Assembly: GCF_030409755.1 (NCBI RefSeq)
Contig: NZ_JAUFQE010000002.1
Coordinates: 1,116,001-1,180,000 of the forward strand
Reading direction: 5' to 3'
DNA length: 64,000 nt
From: Vibrio lentus
GTDB lineage: Bacteria; Pseudomonadota; Gammaproteobacteria; Enterobacterales; Vibrionaceae
In this document: positions 23,230 to 30,975 of the stretch, piece after piece
Numbering within the stretch: position 1 is the first letter of the stretch
How the letters are laid out: the number at the start of each line of letters is the position of its first letter
Position numbers and translations under genes: made by a program
The notes under the pieces: model-generated
What the model was told of the DNA's origin: nothing
Database searches by the model: none
Seen by the model: only the letters and a program-made list of their open reading frames with translations

Positions 23230-23496
23230 AAACTAATGGTTGTTAAGAATGAGTGGTCGCTAAAAACTAATGGTCGTTAACTTATCAATGTTCGTTTAAA
23301 AATCAATGAACGAACGTCTCCGAGAAGGTGCTAAGCCTATAGGGTGATACAAGTTCACCCTGTGATATCACAAAATACGTTCGAATAGTTTTTAACGTTT
23401 AATTGGTCGTGTAATGTTTGAGTTCATATGCAGCGTTGCTTGTTGTTCGTGGCTATTTGTTCACGGCCGATACGTTAACAATTCAAGGGAAGCCAT

Positions 23497-24003
23497 TTGG
23501 ATATCATCAAACAATTAGAAAAGCTCATGTCGATGGATGAATCCACTTGGCATAAGCACTCTAACCCGTGGAGTGTTTATACTCGATTTACTCTTCTCCC
23601 ACTGATTTCTCTCGCTTTTTGGTCTAGAGATTGGATCGGAATCTATTCTGTACTGGCAATATTGGCCTCCTTCCTTTGGGTATGGATTAATCCGAGGTTA
23701 TTCCAAGCTCCTGAGACAACGAACAACTGGGCTTCAATGGGTACGTTTGGTGAGCGCATCTATCTGAATCGTAACGTTGAGCCTATTCCTCTTCATCATG
23801 TAAAACCGATTCTGGTTCTTCAGTCCTTAACTGGGCTAGGCTTGCCCGTATTTGTATATGGCTTATGGAGTTTAGACTTAACCTTAGTCGTCATTGGTAA
23901 CCTTTGGATTGCTGTATTTAAGGCTTGGTTTGTCGATAGAATGGTTTGGCTATATTTGGATATAAAAGACACTAAACCTGAATATGCGAATTGGCTAAAG
24001 TGA
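23497..24003 (+). CDS. DUF6653 family membrane protein
   Basis: A 168-residue protein with TTG start (AAGGGA upstream) and the landmarks STWHKHSNPWSVYTRF, WVWINPRLFQAP and WASMGTFGERIYLN, shared by DUF6653 proteins. Four hydrophobic segments are visible, with a conserved soluble loop in the middle. The function is unknown. An in-frame ATG at 23527 would lose the first helix. Confidence 0.7.
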   Translation: MDIIKQLEKLMSMDESTWHKHSNPWSVYTRFTLLPLISLAFWSRDWIGIYSVLAILASFLWVWINPRLFQAPETTNNWASMGTFGERIYLNRNVEPIPLHHVKPILVLQSLTGLGLPVFVYGLWSLDLTLVVIGNLWIAVFKAWFVDRMVWLYLDIKDTKPEYANWLK

Positions 24004-24089
24004 TGACAAACGAATCGGGTAGTGTACTCGTGCGTCGTCTTTTGGGTTAGGTTTGAATGAAATTGTTTAGATAATGGAGTATTTAGTTC

Positions 24090-25094
24090 GTGTTATATCC
24101 AAAGGCTTTAAAAGCAGGTGACAAAATTGGTTTCTTCTCGCCATCTTCTCCTGCCACTGTATTCGCTCCGAATCGATTTAATCGTGCTAAATCTTATCTG
24201 GAGTCACAAGGTTTCGTTTTAGTTGAAGGCTCACTCACAGGGGAGTCGGACAAGTATCGCTCTGGTTCGATTCAAGATCGAGCTGAAGAATTAAATCAGC
24301 TCATTCGTGATCCAAGTGTCCGTTGTATCATGTCTACAATAGGTGGCACCAACAGCAATTCACTGTTGCCCTATATTGATTACGAAGCGTTGAAAAACGA
24401 CCCTAAGATCATTATTGGTTATTCAGACGTGACCGCGTTGCTGCTTGGCATTTATGCACAGATAGGGCTAATCACATTCTATGGTCCGGCGTTGGTTGCT
24501 TCTTTCGGTGAACTTCCGCCATTGGTCGATGAAACACTCCGTTCATTCATTGATATTTTGTGTTCTGACTCCGAGCAATATCAATACGCTATGCCCTTGG
24601 AATGGACAGATGTGAAACATGATTGGGAAACACAAGATACAGCGAAACCTGTGTATCCGAATGACTGGCAATTCTTGGGAGAGGGTAAGGTTTGTGGTCG
24701 TCTTATTGGGGGTAACTTGAATACGATGGCTGGGATTTGGGGAAGTAAGTATATGCCAGATCTTCAAGCCGGTGACATCTTACTTATTGAGGATTCATTA
24801 AAGGGTATTGAAAGCGTAGAACGTTCATTCTCACACCTTCTAGCCTGTGGTGTTTTTGACAAAGTCGGTGCCATTATTCTGGGTAAGCACGAGCTATTTG
24901 ATGACAAAGGAACAGGACGAGCACCACTTGAGGTTCTACTCGAAGTTTTAAATGGCAAGCCAATCCCAATATTCTGCGGATTTGATAGTTGCCATACTCA
25001 TCCAATGCTTGTAACACCTTTAGGAGTAACGTGCTCAATCGACTTTGATAATCAAATCTTTGAGCTTAAAGAACGGTGGCTTTCAGAAACGTAA
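24090..25094 (+). CDS. S66 peptidase, LD-carboxypeptidase / MccF-like
   Basis: A 334-residue S66 serine peptidase with the Ser-Glu-His triad recognisable at S112 (GYSDVTAL), E234 (LLIEDSLKG) and H304 (CHTHPM). The oxyanion/backbone motif GGTNSNSLLPYI and GRLIGGNLNT are typical. The N-terminal GDKIGFFSPSSPA and DRAEELNQLIRDPSV fit MccF-like members, which hydrolyse microcin C or aminoacyl-nucleotide conjugates and give self-immunity. LD-carboxypeptidases that trim murein tetrapeptides share the fold. No signal peptide, so cytosolic. GTG start. Confidence 0.85.
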   Translation: MLYPKALKAGDKIGFFSPSSPATVFAPNRFNRAKSYLESQGFVLVEGSLTGESDKYRSGSIQDRAEELNQLIRDPSVRCIMSTIGGTNSNSLLPYIDYEALKNDPKIIIGYSDVTALLLGIYAQIGLITFYGPALVASFGELPPLVDETLRSFIDILCSDSEQYQYAMPLEWTDVKHDWETQDTAKPVYPNDWQFLGEGKVCGRLIGGNLNTMAGIWGSKYMPDLQAGDILLIEDSLKGIESVERSFSHLLACGVFDKVGAIILGKHELFDDKGTGRAPLEVLLEVLNGKPIPIFCGFDSCHTHPMLVTPLGVTCSIDFDNQIFELKERWLSET

Positions 25095-25194
25095 TATAAA
25101 TGCTCACTGCGATTCCCAACGCTTGGCATTTATAATGACTGTTTAGGTGAAAGGCCCCTGAGTGCTTCACCTAAACAACTCTACCTAAAGATAC

Positions 25195-25653
25195 TTAAGA
25201 TATCGTCTTTTTAGGACGGAATTTTCGACCATCCATAATATTCAAAGACATCAGTGTTAGGTTAGTGGCTCCAGCGATAAGTTCTAACGCTTGAACGCCA
25301 TAAAATACTGCATCGAGCTCTCCAGAACTCGCCCATTGATTCAAAAAATAGGCTGCTGGGATCAAAATAAAGATCCCGTTAAAAGCAATGATTGGCATCC
25401 GTTTACTCTTACGTTCAACAATTTTTCCTTTTCGGTGCTTAGCCATTGCAGCACCTGTTGCGCCCGTAACTGCAATCGCTGGTACCAGAATAAATAAACC
25501 CGGAAATACGATCAGCGACTTAACCAGCTGTATCGACTCTGTGGTTCCAGTCAGTTCCACAATCAAGGTTGAAGAAAAGAATGTTGCAACACATAACGTA
25601 GCAACTATTGCAGCAAGTCGGTGGATTATTGGTTTCATATTGTTCTGTTCCAT
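25195..25653 (-). CDS. Hypothetical four-helix membrane protein divergent from MarR
   Basis: A 152-residue protein with four hydrophobic segments (about residues 12-32, 45-65, 85-103 and 117-137) and a basic loop (KHRKGKIVERKSKR). The ATG can be at residue 1 or 6 (MKPII). It is divergent from the MarR gene, with two operator-like repeats between the starts, so it is a probable MarR target. No transporter family signature is evident. Confidence 0.65.
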   Translation of the reverse strand: MEQNNMKPIIHRLAAIVATLCVATFFSSTLIVELTGTTESIQLVKSLIVFPGLFILVPAIAVTGATGAAMAKHRKGKIVERKSKRMPIIAFNGIFILIPAAYFLNQWASSGELDAVFYGVQALELIAGATNLTLMSLNIMDGRKFRPKKTIS

Positions 25654-25665
25654 TTGTTATTTTGG

Positions 25666-25715
25666 TAACATGTTGTCAATATCGTTGAGTTTAAATTAAT
25701 GACAGCATGTTGTCA
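25666..25715. promoter_or_regulatory. Two operator-like repeats between divergent genes
   Basis: TAACATGTTGTCA at 25666-25678 and TGACAGCATGTTGTCA at 25700-25715 share the CATGTTGTCA half. The second is a near-perfect palindrome (TGACA/TGTCA arms), and the first has an AACATGTT core. Centres are 37 bp apart. Such spacing between a divergent MarR gene and a membrane protein fits an autoregulated operator pair. Confidence 0.6.
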
Positions 25716-25727
25716 AAGTGAGGCGTT

Positions 25728-26168
25728 GTGGATACGAATGGAGAAGTCTTTACTAAGATTGCTTTAGAGATCTTTAAGGTAAGTGGTTTATTGAACAATG
25801 AAGGCGATAAAATAACGGAAGAGTTTGGACTGAGTAGTGCACGATGGAAGGTGATGGGAGCGATTGAAAAATCAACTGACTTAGTCACAGTGTCACAAAT
25901 TAGCCGTATCATGGGCCAAAGTAGGCAAGCCACTCAGCGCGTTGTTGACGTCATGGTTAAAGACGAGCTGGTGGCATGGTTAGATAATCCGAATCATAAG
26001 AAAGCAAAACTGGTGGAACTCACGGACAAGGGTAAGCAAACCTACAACCTACTCGATAACAAACAAGTTTTGTGGGCAAATCAAGGCGCCGAAGGAATCG
26101 ACAGAGATGAGCTAGATAAGGCTTTAATCACTTTAAATAAAATGGCCAAATTTCTTGAAAGAGAATAG
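25728..26168 (+). CDS. MarR family transcriptional regulator
   Basis: A 146-residue MarR protein with a GTG start. The winged-helix DNA-binding part is ITEEFGLSSARWKVMGAIEKS, then VTVSQISRIMGQSRQATQRVVDVMVKDELVAWLDNPNHKKAKLVELTDKG; the N- and C-terminal helices form the dimer. Such regulators usually repress their own gene and a neighbour and are released by small phenolic or antibiotic ligands. The ligand is not inferable. The divergent gene is the natural target. Confidence 0.9.
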   Translation: MDTNGEVFTKIALEIFKVSGLLNNEGDKITEEFGLSSARWKVMGAIEKSTDLVTVSQISRIMGQSRQATQRVVDVMVKDELVAWLDNPNHKKAKLVELTDKGKQTYNLLDNKQVLWANQGAEGIDRDELDKALITLNKMAKFLERE

Positions 26169-26279
26169 CTTAGGCTTGTGTTGTTATCCTTTAATTCTAT
26201 TGTAAATCATCGATTAAACAATGAGTTATAGGGGAGTGTCTATGTTTAGATATGCTAATTTTCGAATAATACGGAATGA

Positions 26280-26295
26280 CTGTATATATATACAG
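26280..26295. promoter_or_regulatory. LexA (SOS) box upstream of a GNAT gene
   Basis: CTGTATATATATACAG is a perfect 16-bp match to the LexA consensus, flanked by A and T to give ACTGTATATATATACAGT. A TATACT at 26306-26311 would be the -10, placing the box over the -35 region. A strong Shine-Dalgarno (AAAAGGAG) and ATG follow at 26324-26340. This geometry is that of direct SOS repression. Confidence 0.85.
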
Positions 26296-26339
26296 TGAGG
26301 GGGTGTATACTCCGTTTATATCAAAAGGAGTAGCATAGA

Positions 26340-26750
26340 ATGACAATAGTATTTGATGAAAAAGTTCCTAATCCAAATGAATTCTGCGATATGCGAGTAC
26401 GAGCAAACCTATCACCAAAATCTATTGAAGCTGCCACCATTGCGTTACCAAATAGCCTCTATGGTGTCTCGATAAGAGACGCAGGTGTTCTAATTGGTAT
26501 GGGGCGTGTCGTCGGTGATGGTGCATGTAATTTTGAGGTTGTTGATGTTGCTATTGATCCTAGTTATCAAGGACAAGGGTTAGGGCGAAAAGTGATGGGA
26601 TATATCGACGACTACTTGTCCTCGGTTGCACTTGAAGGATCGTATGTTTCAATGATCGCTGATGAACCTGAATTCTATGAAAAATTAGGCTATAAACTAG
26701 TGTCTCCTTCATGCCAAGGAATGACAAAAAAGTTCAAACCTTGCGTATAA
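26340..26750 (+). CDS. GNAT family N-acetyltransferase with SOS-type promoter
   Basis: A 136-residue GNAT protein with motif A DPSYQGQGLGRKVMGYIDDYL, preceded by ACNFEVVDVAI; the C-terminal part (IADEPEFYEKLGYKLVSP) lacks the long last helix of larger members. The N-terminal segment (EFCDMRVRANLSPKSIEAATIALPNSLYGVSIRD) is typical of a family of small acetyltransferases also found as cassette genes. A perfect LexA box lies about 45 bp upstream. Substrate unknown. Confidence 0.85.
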   Translation: MTIVFDEKVPNPNEFCDMRVRANLSPKSIEAATIALPNSLYGVSIRDAGVLIGMGRVVGDGACNFEVVDVAIDPSYQGQGLGRKVMGYIDDYLSSVALEGSYVSMIADEPEFYEKLGYKLVSPSCQGMTKKFKPCV

Positions 26751-26794
26751 TGAACGGATTCTAAAAGCCAAAAATTTACACACTAGGTAGAACC

Positions 26795-27211
26795 ATGAAG
26801 CAAAATATTGTCCATATTGCATTGGTCGTTAAAGATTACGATGAAGCCATCGATTTCTATGTAAACAAGCTGAATTTTGAACTTATTGAAGACACCTATC
26901 AGGCAGAACAAGACAAACGTTGGGTTGTGGTTGCTCCGCCGAATTCTCATGGCGTTACCTTATTGCTTGCAAAGGCGTCTAAGCCAGAACAGCATGATTT
27001 TATTGGTAATCAAGCGGGTGGACGCGTATTTATTTTCTTGAATACCGATGATTTCTGGCGTGATTACGAGCATATGAAATCGATAGGGATTAACTTTGTC
27101 CGAGATCCACAAGAACAAGACTACGGTACCGTTGCTGTATTCGAAGATTTATATGGAAACCTTTGGGATTTACTTCAGTTAAACCCTGACCATCCGATGG
27201 CAAAGAGATAA
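26795..27211 (+). CDS. VOC family (glyoxalase-like) protein
   Basis: A 138-residue VOC protein with two beta-alpha-beta-beta-beta modules: VHIALVVKDYDEAIDFYVNKLNFELIEDTYQ, then VFIFLNTDDFWRDYEHMKSIGINFVRDPQEQDYGTVAVFEDLYGNLWDLLQL. His at residue 7 and an acidic residue in the last strand are plausible metal ligands. The FEDLYGNLWDL ending is common in dioxygenase- and glyoxalase-like members. It lies 45 bp after the SOS-type GNAT gene, so it could be read from the same promoter. Confidence 0.85.
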   Translation: MKQNIVHIALVVKDYDEAIDFYVNKLNFELIEDTYQAEQDKRWVVVAPPNSHGVTLLLAKASKPEQHDFIGNQAGGRVFIFLNTDDFWRDYEHMKSIGINFVRDPQEQDYGTVAVFEDLYGNLWDLLQLNPDHPMAKR

Positions 27212-27351
27212 GCTATAGGACGTTCTTTATTATACGCCCTATAAATAAGGCCACAAGCCACTAGATAAATACTTCTAGAAATACGCAAATCTGACGCTTA
27301 AGCCATGGCACTTAAACCATTTAACTAACAATCGATTTAGGAGAATGCTTC

Positions 27352-27933
27352 ATGGAAGAAATCAATAATGTCCTTCAGTTTATGGTTGAAATTGAAAAGC
27401 TAAAATCAGTTCACCGTCAAACGAAACCAGTAGGGCTGGATCGCTACGAAAATTCAGCGGAGCATAGTTGGCATGTGTGCTTAAGCGCCCTGATGCTGAA
27501 AGACTACGCGAATGAGACGATTGATATTACGCGTGTCGTTAAAATGCTATTGATTCATGACCTAGGTGAGATCGACGCCGGAGACACGATTATTTACGCC
27601 AGTGAAACGGAAGAAAATAAGTTAAAAGAACGTCATTGTGTTGAGCGCTTATTCCAATCGTTACCTCATGATCTACGCGATGAGTATGTACAGTTGTGGT
27701 TAGAGTTTGAAGAAGGCAAGTCTCCAGAGTCGATGTTCGCAAAAGCGATTGATAGAGTGCCTCCCTTATTACATAACATCCACGGTGGTGGTCATAGCTG
27801 GAAGAAGCACAATATCTCTAAAGATAAAGTCCTCACTTTCAATGGTGAACGCATATCCAAGGGCAGTAATAAGTTGTGGGATGCACTTGAAGTTCAGTTA
27901 GAAAGTGCCGCAGAGAAAGGTTTTCTGAAATAG
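27352..27933 (+). CDS. HD-domain phosphohydrolase (YfbR-like)
   Basis: A 193-residue HD-domain protein. Metal ligands are visible: H38 (ENSAEHSWHV), H69-D70 (LLIHDLGEIDAGD), and a later Asp in KAIDRVPP. The layout matches the YfbR/HDDC2 group of 5'-deoxynucleotidases. GGAGAATGC precedes the ATG. Family knowledge suggests dNMP dephosphorylation; this member is not tested. Confidence 0.85.
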   Translation: MEEINNVLQFMVEIEKLKSVHRQTKPVGLDRYENSAEHSWHVCLSALMLKDYANETIDITRVVKMLLIHDLGEIDAGDTIIYASETEENKLKERHCVERLFQSLPHDLRDEYVQLWLEFEEGKSPESMFAKAIDRVPPLLHNIHGGGHSWKKHNISKDKVLTFNGERISKGSNKLWDALEVQLESAAEKGFLK

Positions 27934-28065
27934 TGCGTGAACCACAGTATTAATCCGGCTTCTCTTAGACAATAAGTCAAAACATTAGGTAATCGGCCAT
28001 GGCGACTTAATTACGGAACTTACGTAATTACTAAGTGCGACGTAACCAGACAATTTGGAGTATTT

Positions 28066-28536
28066 ATGATAACCGTTGAACGACTCAAACCGTTGGATGT
28101 TGAGAGAGTGAAAAACATTCAATTGGCTGATGAACAGATCAAGTTCGCAGGAACCGCAGAGGCGTTTTTATTGAGTGGCAGTGACACGATTCACTTACAC
28201 GTAATCAAATACAACAACGATGTTGTTGGCTTTTTTAAGTTAGACACTGCGTATGCTACTGGGTACGATTTTTGTTCTGAACATGGCTTAGGATTAAGAG
28301 CATTCGCTGTCGACAAAAATCAGCAGGGCAAAGGCATAGGGACGGGTAGTGTGAAGGCGCTATTTCCTTATTTAAAATCTAACTACGCCGAATTCGACTC
28401 GATTTACCTGACCGTTAATTGCAAGAACCCAGGGGCAGTCAGTTGTTACAAAAAGGGTGGATTCGTGGATACCAATGAAAAGTACTTAGGTGGTGAAGCC
28501 GGTCCGCAGCACATAATGAAAGGACAAATTAGATAA
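28066..28536 (+). CDS. GNAT family N-acetyltransferase
   Basis: A 156-residue GNAT protein starting MITVERLKPLDVERVKNIQLADEQIKFAG, with motif A DKNQQGKGIGTGSVKALFPYL and C-terminal VNCKNPGAVSCYKKGGFVDTNEKYLGGEAGPQHIM, the long terminus of the RimJ/YhfO-like group. The Shine-Dalgarno is GGAG. Substrate unknown. It is the ninth GNAT gene in the first 29 kb. Confidence 0.85.
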   Translation: MITVERLKPLDVERVKNIQLADEQIKFAGTAEAFLLSGSDTIHLHVIKYNNDVVGFFKLDTAYATGYDFCSEHGLGLRAFAVDKNQQGKGIGTGSVKALFPYLKSNYAEFDSIYLTVNCKNPGAVSCYKKGGFVDTNEKYLGGEAGPQHIMKGQIR

Positions 28537-28741
28537 GCGGTGTTCGTAAGTGATGCTCGAATGAAAAAGTCGTTTGTGAAAACTCAATACCGACCTATTT
28601 TTAATACTGGGAACGAACTAAGTAATGACTTGGCGTTAATCGACACGTGAGGTAGTCCTGACATAGGTCGTTCCTTATATGCGGTGATTGAGCGATTGCT
28701 GATGATCACTCTGGTCTTGCTTTTAGAACTATTGAGGGACT

Positions 28742-29404
28742 ATGAATAGTCGGATATTAAAGGCTTTGGGAACGAACGCATCAATTGTGTTTGGTCACTT
28801 TATAATGTTTAGCCACCTTATTTTTTTTAGCCATATAGCAATGAGCGAAACGTTGCCCTTAGGATATTCTCTTAGTGTTGAGTACCAACCTTATAGCGTG
28901 AACGGAGGTACCGTTGCTGAAATTAATCGCTCCTTTCATGAGAATAAGCCTCAACACTTAAAAGATAGAGGTTTCGATGGTCTTACTAATTGGCAATATC
29001 AAACCTCTCATAACAGTGAAACCTGCGAGCTATCTAAACTGGACGTTAACATCACGTATACCTTGCCCCAAATCCAACGTTCGGAAGCTAACCGAGACGT
29101 GGTGGACGAATTCAAATCTTATATGGGAAAACTGTATCGTCATGAAGAAATGCACTGTGCGATAGCCGCAAAGCTATTTCAGCAGGTGTATTTAGCGTTC
29201 AAGCAGGGAGAGAGCGGAGATTGCAAACATCAACTCACTGTCGTAGACGATTTATATGCCAGCTTGCAACAACAGAGTGATGAGTTCGATTCTTATACCA
29301 ATCATGGTGAAACTGAATTGCTCGCTTCTCCTTTTGGAGAGGAAGCCTATTACGCTCATTGCCGTATCACATTATCAAAGTATCTAACAGACATGAAAGA
29401 GTGA
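28742..29404 (+). CDS. Secreted DUF922-type zinc metalloprotease
   Basis: A 220-residue exported protein. Its hydrophobic N terminus (FGHFIMFSHLIFFSHIAMSET) should act as a signal peptide or anchor. The DUF922 domain has the HExxH zinc motif at residues 134-138 (LYRHEEMHCAIA) and NGGTVAEINRSFHENKPQ at the front. Four Cys in the mature part may form disulphides. DUF922 proteins are predicted Zn-dependent proteases; the substrate is not known. Single gene with GAGGG Shine-Dalgarno. Confidence 0.8.
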   Translation: MNSRILKALGTNASIVFGHFIMFSHLIFFSHIAMSETLPLGYSLSVEYQPYSVNGGTVAEINRSFHENKPQHLKDRGFDGLTNWQYQTSHNSETCELSKLDVNITYTLPQIQRSEANRDVVDEFKSYMGKLYRHEEMHCAIAAKLFQQVYLAFKQGESGDCKHQLTVVDDLYASLQQQSDEFDSYTNHGETELLASPFGEEAYYAHCRITLSKYLTDMKE

Positions 29405-29589
29405 GTGCAACGTAAAGCTATGTGAGTTGAACAATTTTGTTCACCAACAAGTCGGTTGACGAGCGGCTACTCTTATTGGTTTTGGTTGTTTGATTGACGG
29501 ATAATTCTATAAAACGATTTAGGTTGAATTCAACTTGTGGCATATTTGCATTGGTTAAGTTTCTGTTATCGATAAGGTTTATAGATTTT

Positions 29590-29814
29590 ATGTATGGAAG
29601 TGAGCAGACGAGGGCGTTTTGTTGTAACTGCAAAGTGTTGACACTGCATAAATACACTATGTTCAGCAACCAAGTTCAAAAAGCACCTCAAAAAGAAAAG
29701 AAACCAGGTTTGATCCAACAGATTTTGTCGTCATTAGTGTCCAATAACACAACGGGTGATTATAAGTGTACAAAGTGTGGTACTTACTTACGTACGCCAG
29801 ACAATCTTGACTAA
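29590..29814 (+). CDS. Small zinc-ribbon-like protein
   Basis: A 74-residue protein from ATG 29590; a longer in-frame start at 29494 is not supported. It has CCNC near the N terminus and CTKC near the C terminus, two CxxC pairs joined by a basic linker (QKAPQKEKKPGL), as expected for a zinc ribbon. A similar Cys-pair layout appears in the protein at 34638-34871. It is followed by a bidirectional terminator. The role is unknown. Confidence 0.6.
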   Translation: MYGSEQTRAFCCNCKVLTLHKYTMFSNQVQKAPQKEKKPGLIQQILSSLVSNNTTGDYKCTKCGTYLRTPDNLD

Positions 29815-29911
29815 GGCAGGCGATCAGTAAGGTATCTGAAAGGTCGGTTATCAAAAAGCCAAAACATTATTAAAGTGAACGCCTTGCTTAAGAAATAGCT
29901 CGAGATACAAA

Positions 29912-29946
29912 AAAAACGGGCAGATCGTAGTGACCTGCCCGTTTTT
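29912..29946. terminator. Bidirectional intrinsic terminator
   Basis: AAAAACGGGCAG and CTGCCCGTTTTT form a perfect 12-bp stem with an 11-nt loop. It lies between converging genes (zinc-ribbon on +, SEC-C on -). Confidence 0.85.
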
Positions 29947-29996
29947 ATCTCGATTGTCTCAATCGTATGCGGTTACTGATTGAGAGTTAGAAGTGC

Positions 29997-30329
29997 TTAT
30001 GCGCAGCACTTCTTGTATTTCTTACCGCTACCACAAGAACATGGGTCGTTACGGTTAGGCGTTTTTTCAAACGTCATTGTTTTTGGCTTGTTTAGTAACG
30101 TGTCGAACTCAAGCGTGTTTTCTTCTTTTTCTGCATCAACAGATACCGCAACAAAGATTGAATGCTCAGCTGCGATTGCTTCAACTTCTGTTTTACGAGC
30201 TTCAGTTTGAACCATTACGTTAACTGGTGATTCTTCAGTACCCGCTTTAACATCGCGGTTTACATTGTAGCCAGCAAGAACGTGGTTCTGTCTTGTTTCG
30301 ATACGGCCTTTAAAAAATAGTTTCGACAT
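29997..30329 (-). CDS. SEC-C metal-binding protein, PBPRA1643 type
   Basis: A 110-residue protein that ends in a SEC-C motif: RNDPCSCGSGKKYKKCCA, a CxC...CC zinc site as at the SecA C terminus. The N-terminal part (MSKLFFKGRIETRQNHVLAGYNVNRDVKAGTEES) matches the PBPRA1643-type SWIM/SEC-C family of Vibrionaceae. The function is unknown; SEC-C tails usually bind zinc and other proteins such as SecB. It is the first clearly core-like gene after the cassette region. Confidence 0.85.
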   Translation of the reverse strand: MSKLFFKGRIETRQNHVLAGYNVNRDVKAGTEESPVNVMVQTEARKTEVEAIAAEHSIFVAVSVDAEKEENTLEFDTLLNKPKTMTFEKTPNRNDPCSCGSGKKYKKCCA

Positions 30330-30522
30330 TGGGTACTCATTAAAAATGTGAATGGCGCTATTTTTAATGGAGATAGCGCAATGGAGCGGGGATTATACGC
30401 ATATATTCCAATTGATAAAGCAGTGATGTGAGCAAAGGCTAATTGCTTTTTACTAAACGATGATTGAGTAATCAGGAACTTGTTTGGTTTTTGGCTTAAA
30501 CGTAATGATTTAGGGATGAGAG

Positions 30523-30906
30523 ATGACACCGAAAGAAGTGGTATTAGGTTTTTGGGATGCAATGCGCACCAACGATTTTGCAAAGGCAAGTGAATGGCTA
30601 GCCGAAGATTTTCAAGGTTACTGGCCTCAGTCGTCTGAGCTGACGGTAGGGCGAGGTAACTTCACTGCAATCAACTCTGAATACCCTGCTAACGGTGTTT
30701 GGGAGTTTACGCTCAATTCGATTGTCTGTGAGGGTGATACAGTAGTCACGGATGTGTCAGTGACTGACAGTGTATTGAAAGATCGGGTGATCACCTTTCA
30801 CACGGTGGTTGATGGTCTAATTCAAAAGCAAACTGAGTTTTGGCCAGACCCATTCGAAGCGCCAGTTTGGCGATCGCAGTGGGTTCAGGTTGTATCGAAC
30901 AATTAG
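30523..30906 (+). CDS. NTF2-like (SnoaL) family protein
   Basis: A 127-residue NTF2-fold protein starting MTPKEVVLGFWDAMRTNDFAKASEWLAEDFQGYWPQ, the typical helix followed by the curved sheet. FHTVVDGLIQKQTEFWPDPFEAPVWR is the usual C-terminal strand set. Such proteins are steroid-isomerase-like enzymes or binding proteins; no catalytic Asp/His pair can be assigned with certainty. The stop codon lies within the first unit of an 18-bp tandem repeat. Confidence 0.8.
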   Translation: MTPKEVVLGFWDAMRTNDFAKASEWLAEDFQGYWPQSSELTVGRGNFTAINSEYPANGVWEFTLNSIVCEGDTVVTDVSVTDSVLKDRVITFHTVVDGLIQKQTEFWPDPFEAPVWRSQWVQVVSNN

Positions 30907-30957
30907 GTTATATCGAGCAACCAGGTTGCATCGAAAAATCAGGTTATAACAAACAAG
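30886..30957 (+). repeat. 18-bp imperfect tandem repeat, four copies
   Basis: Four consecutive 18-bp units (30886, 30904, 30922, 30940) share CAGGTTRTATCGARCAA with drift in the last. The array starts in the final codons of the NTF2-like gene and ends 10 bp before the AGGAGG of the SDR gene. Slippage could alter the NTF2 C terminus or the spacing to the next gene. Confidence 0.8.
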
Positions 30958-30975
30958 TGGCATTAGGAGGTTTCA

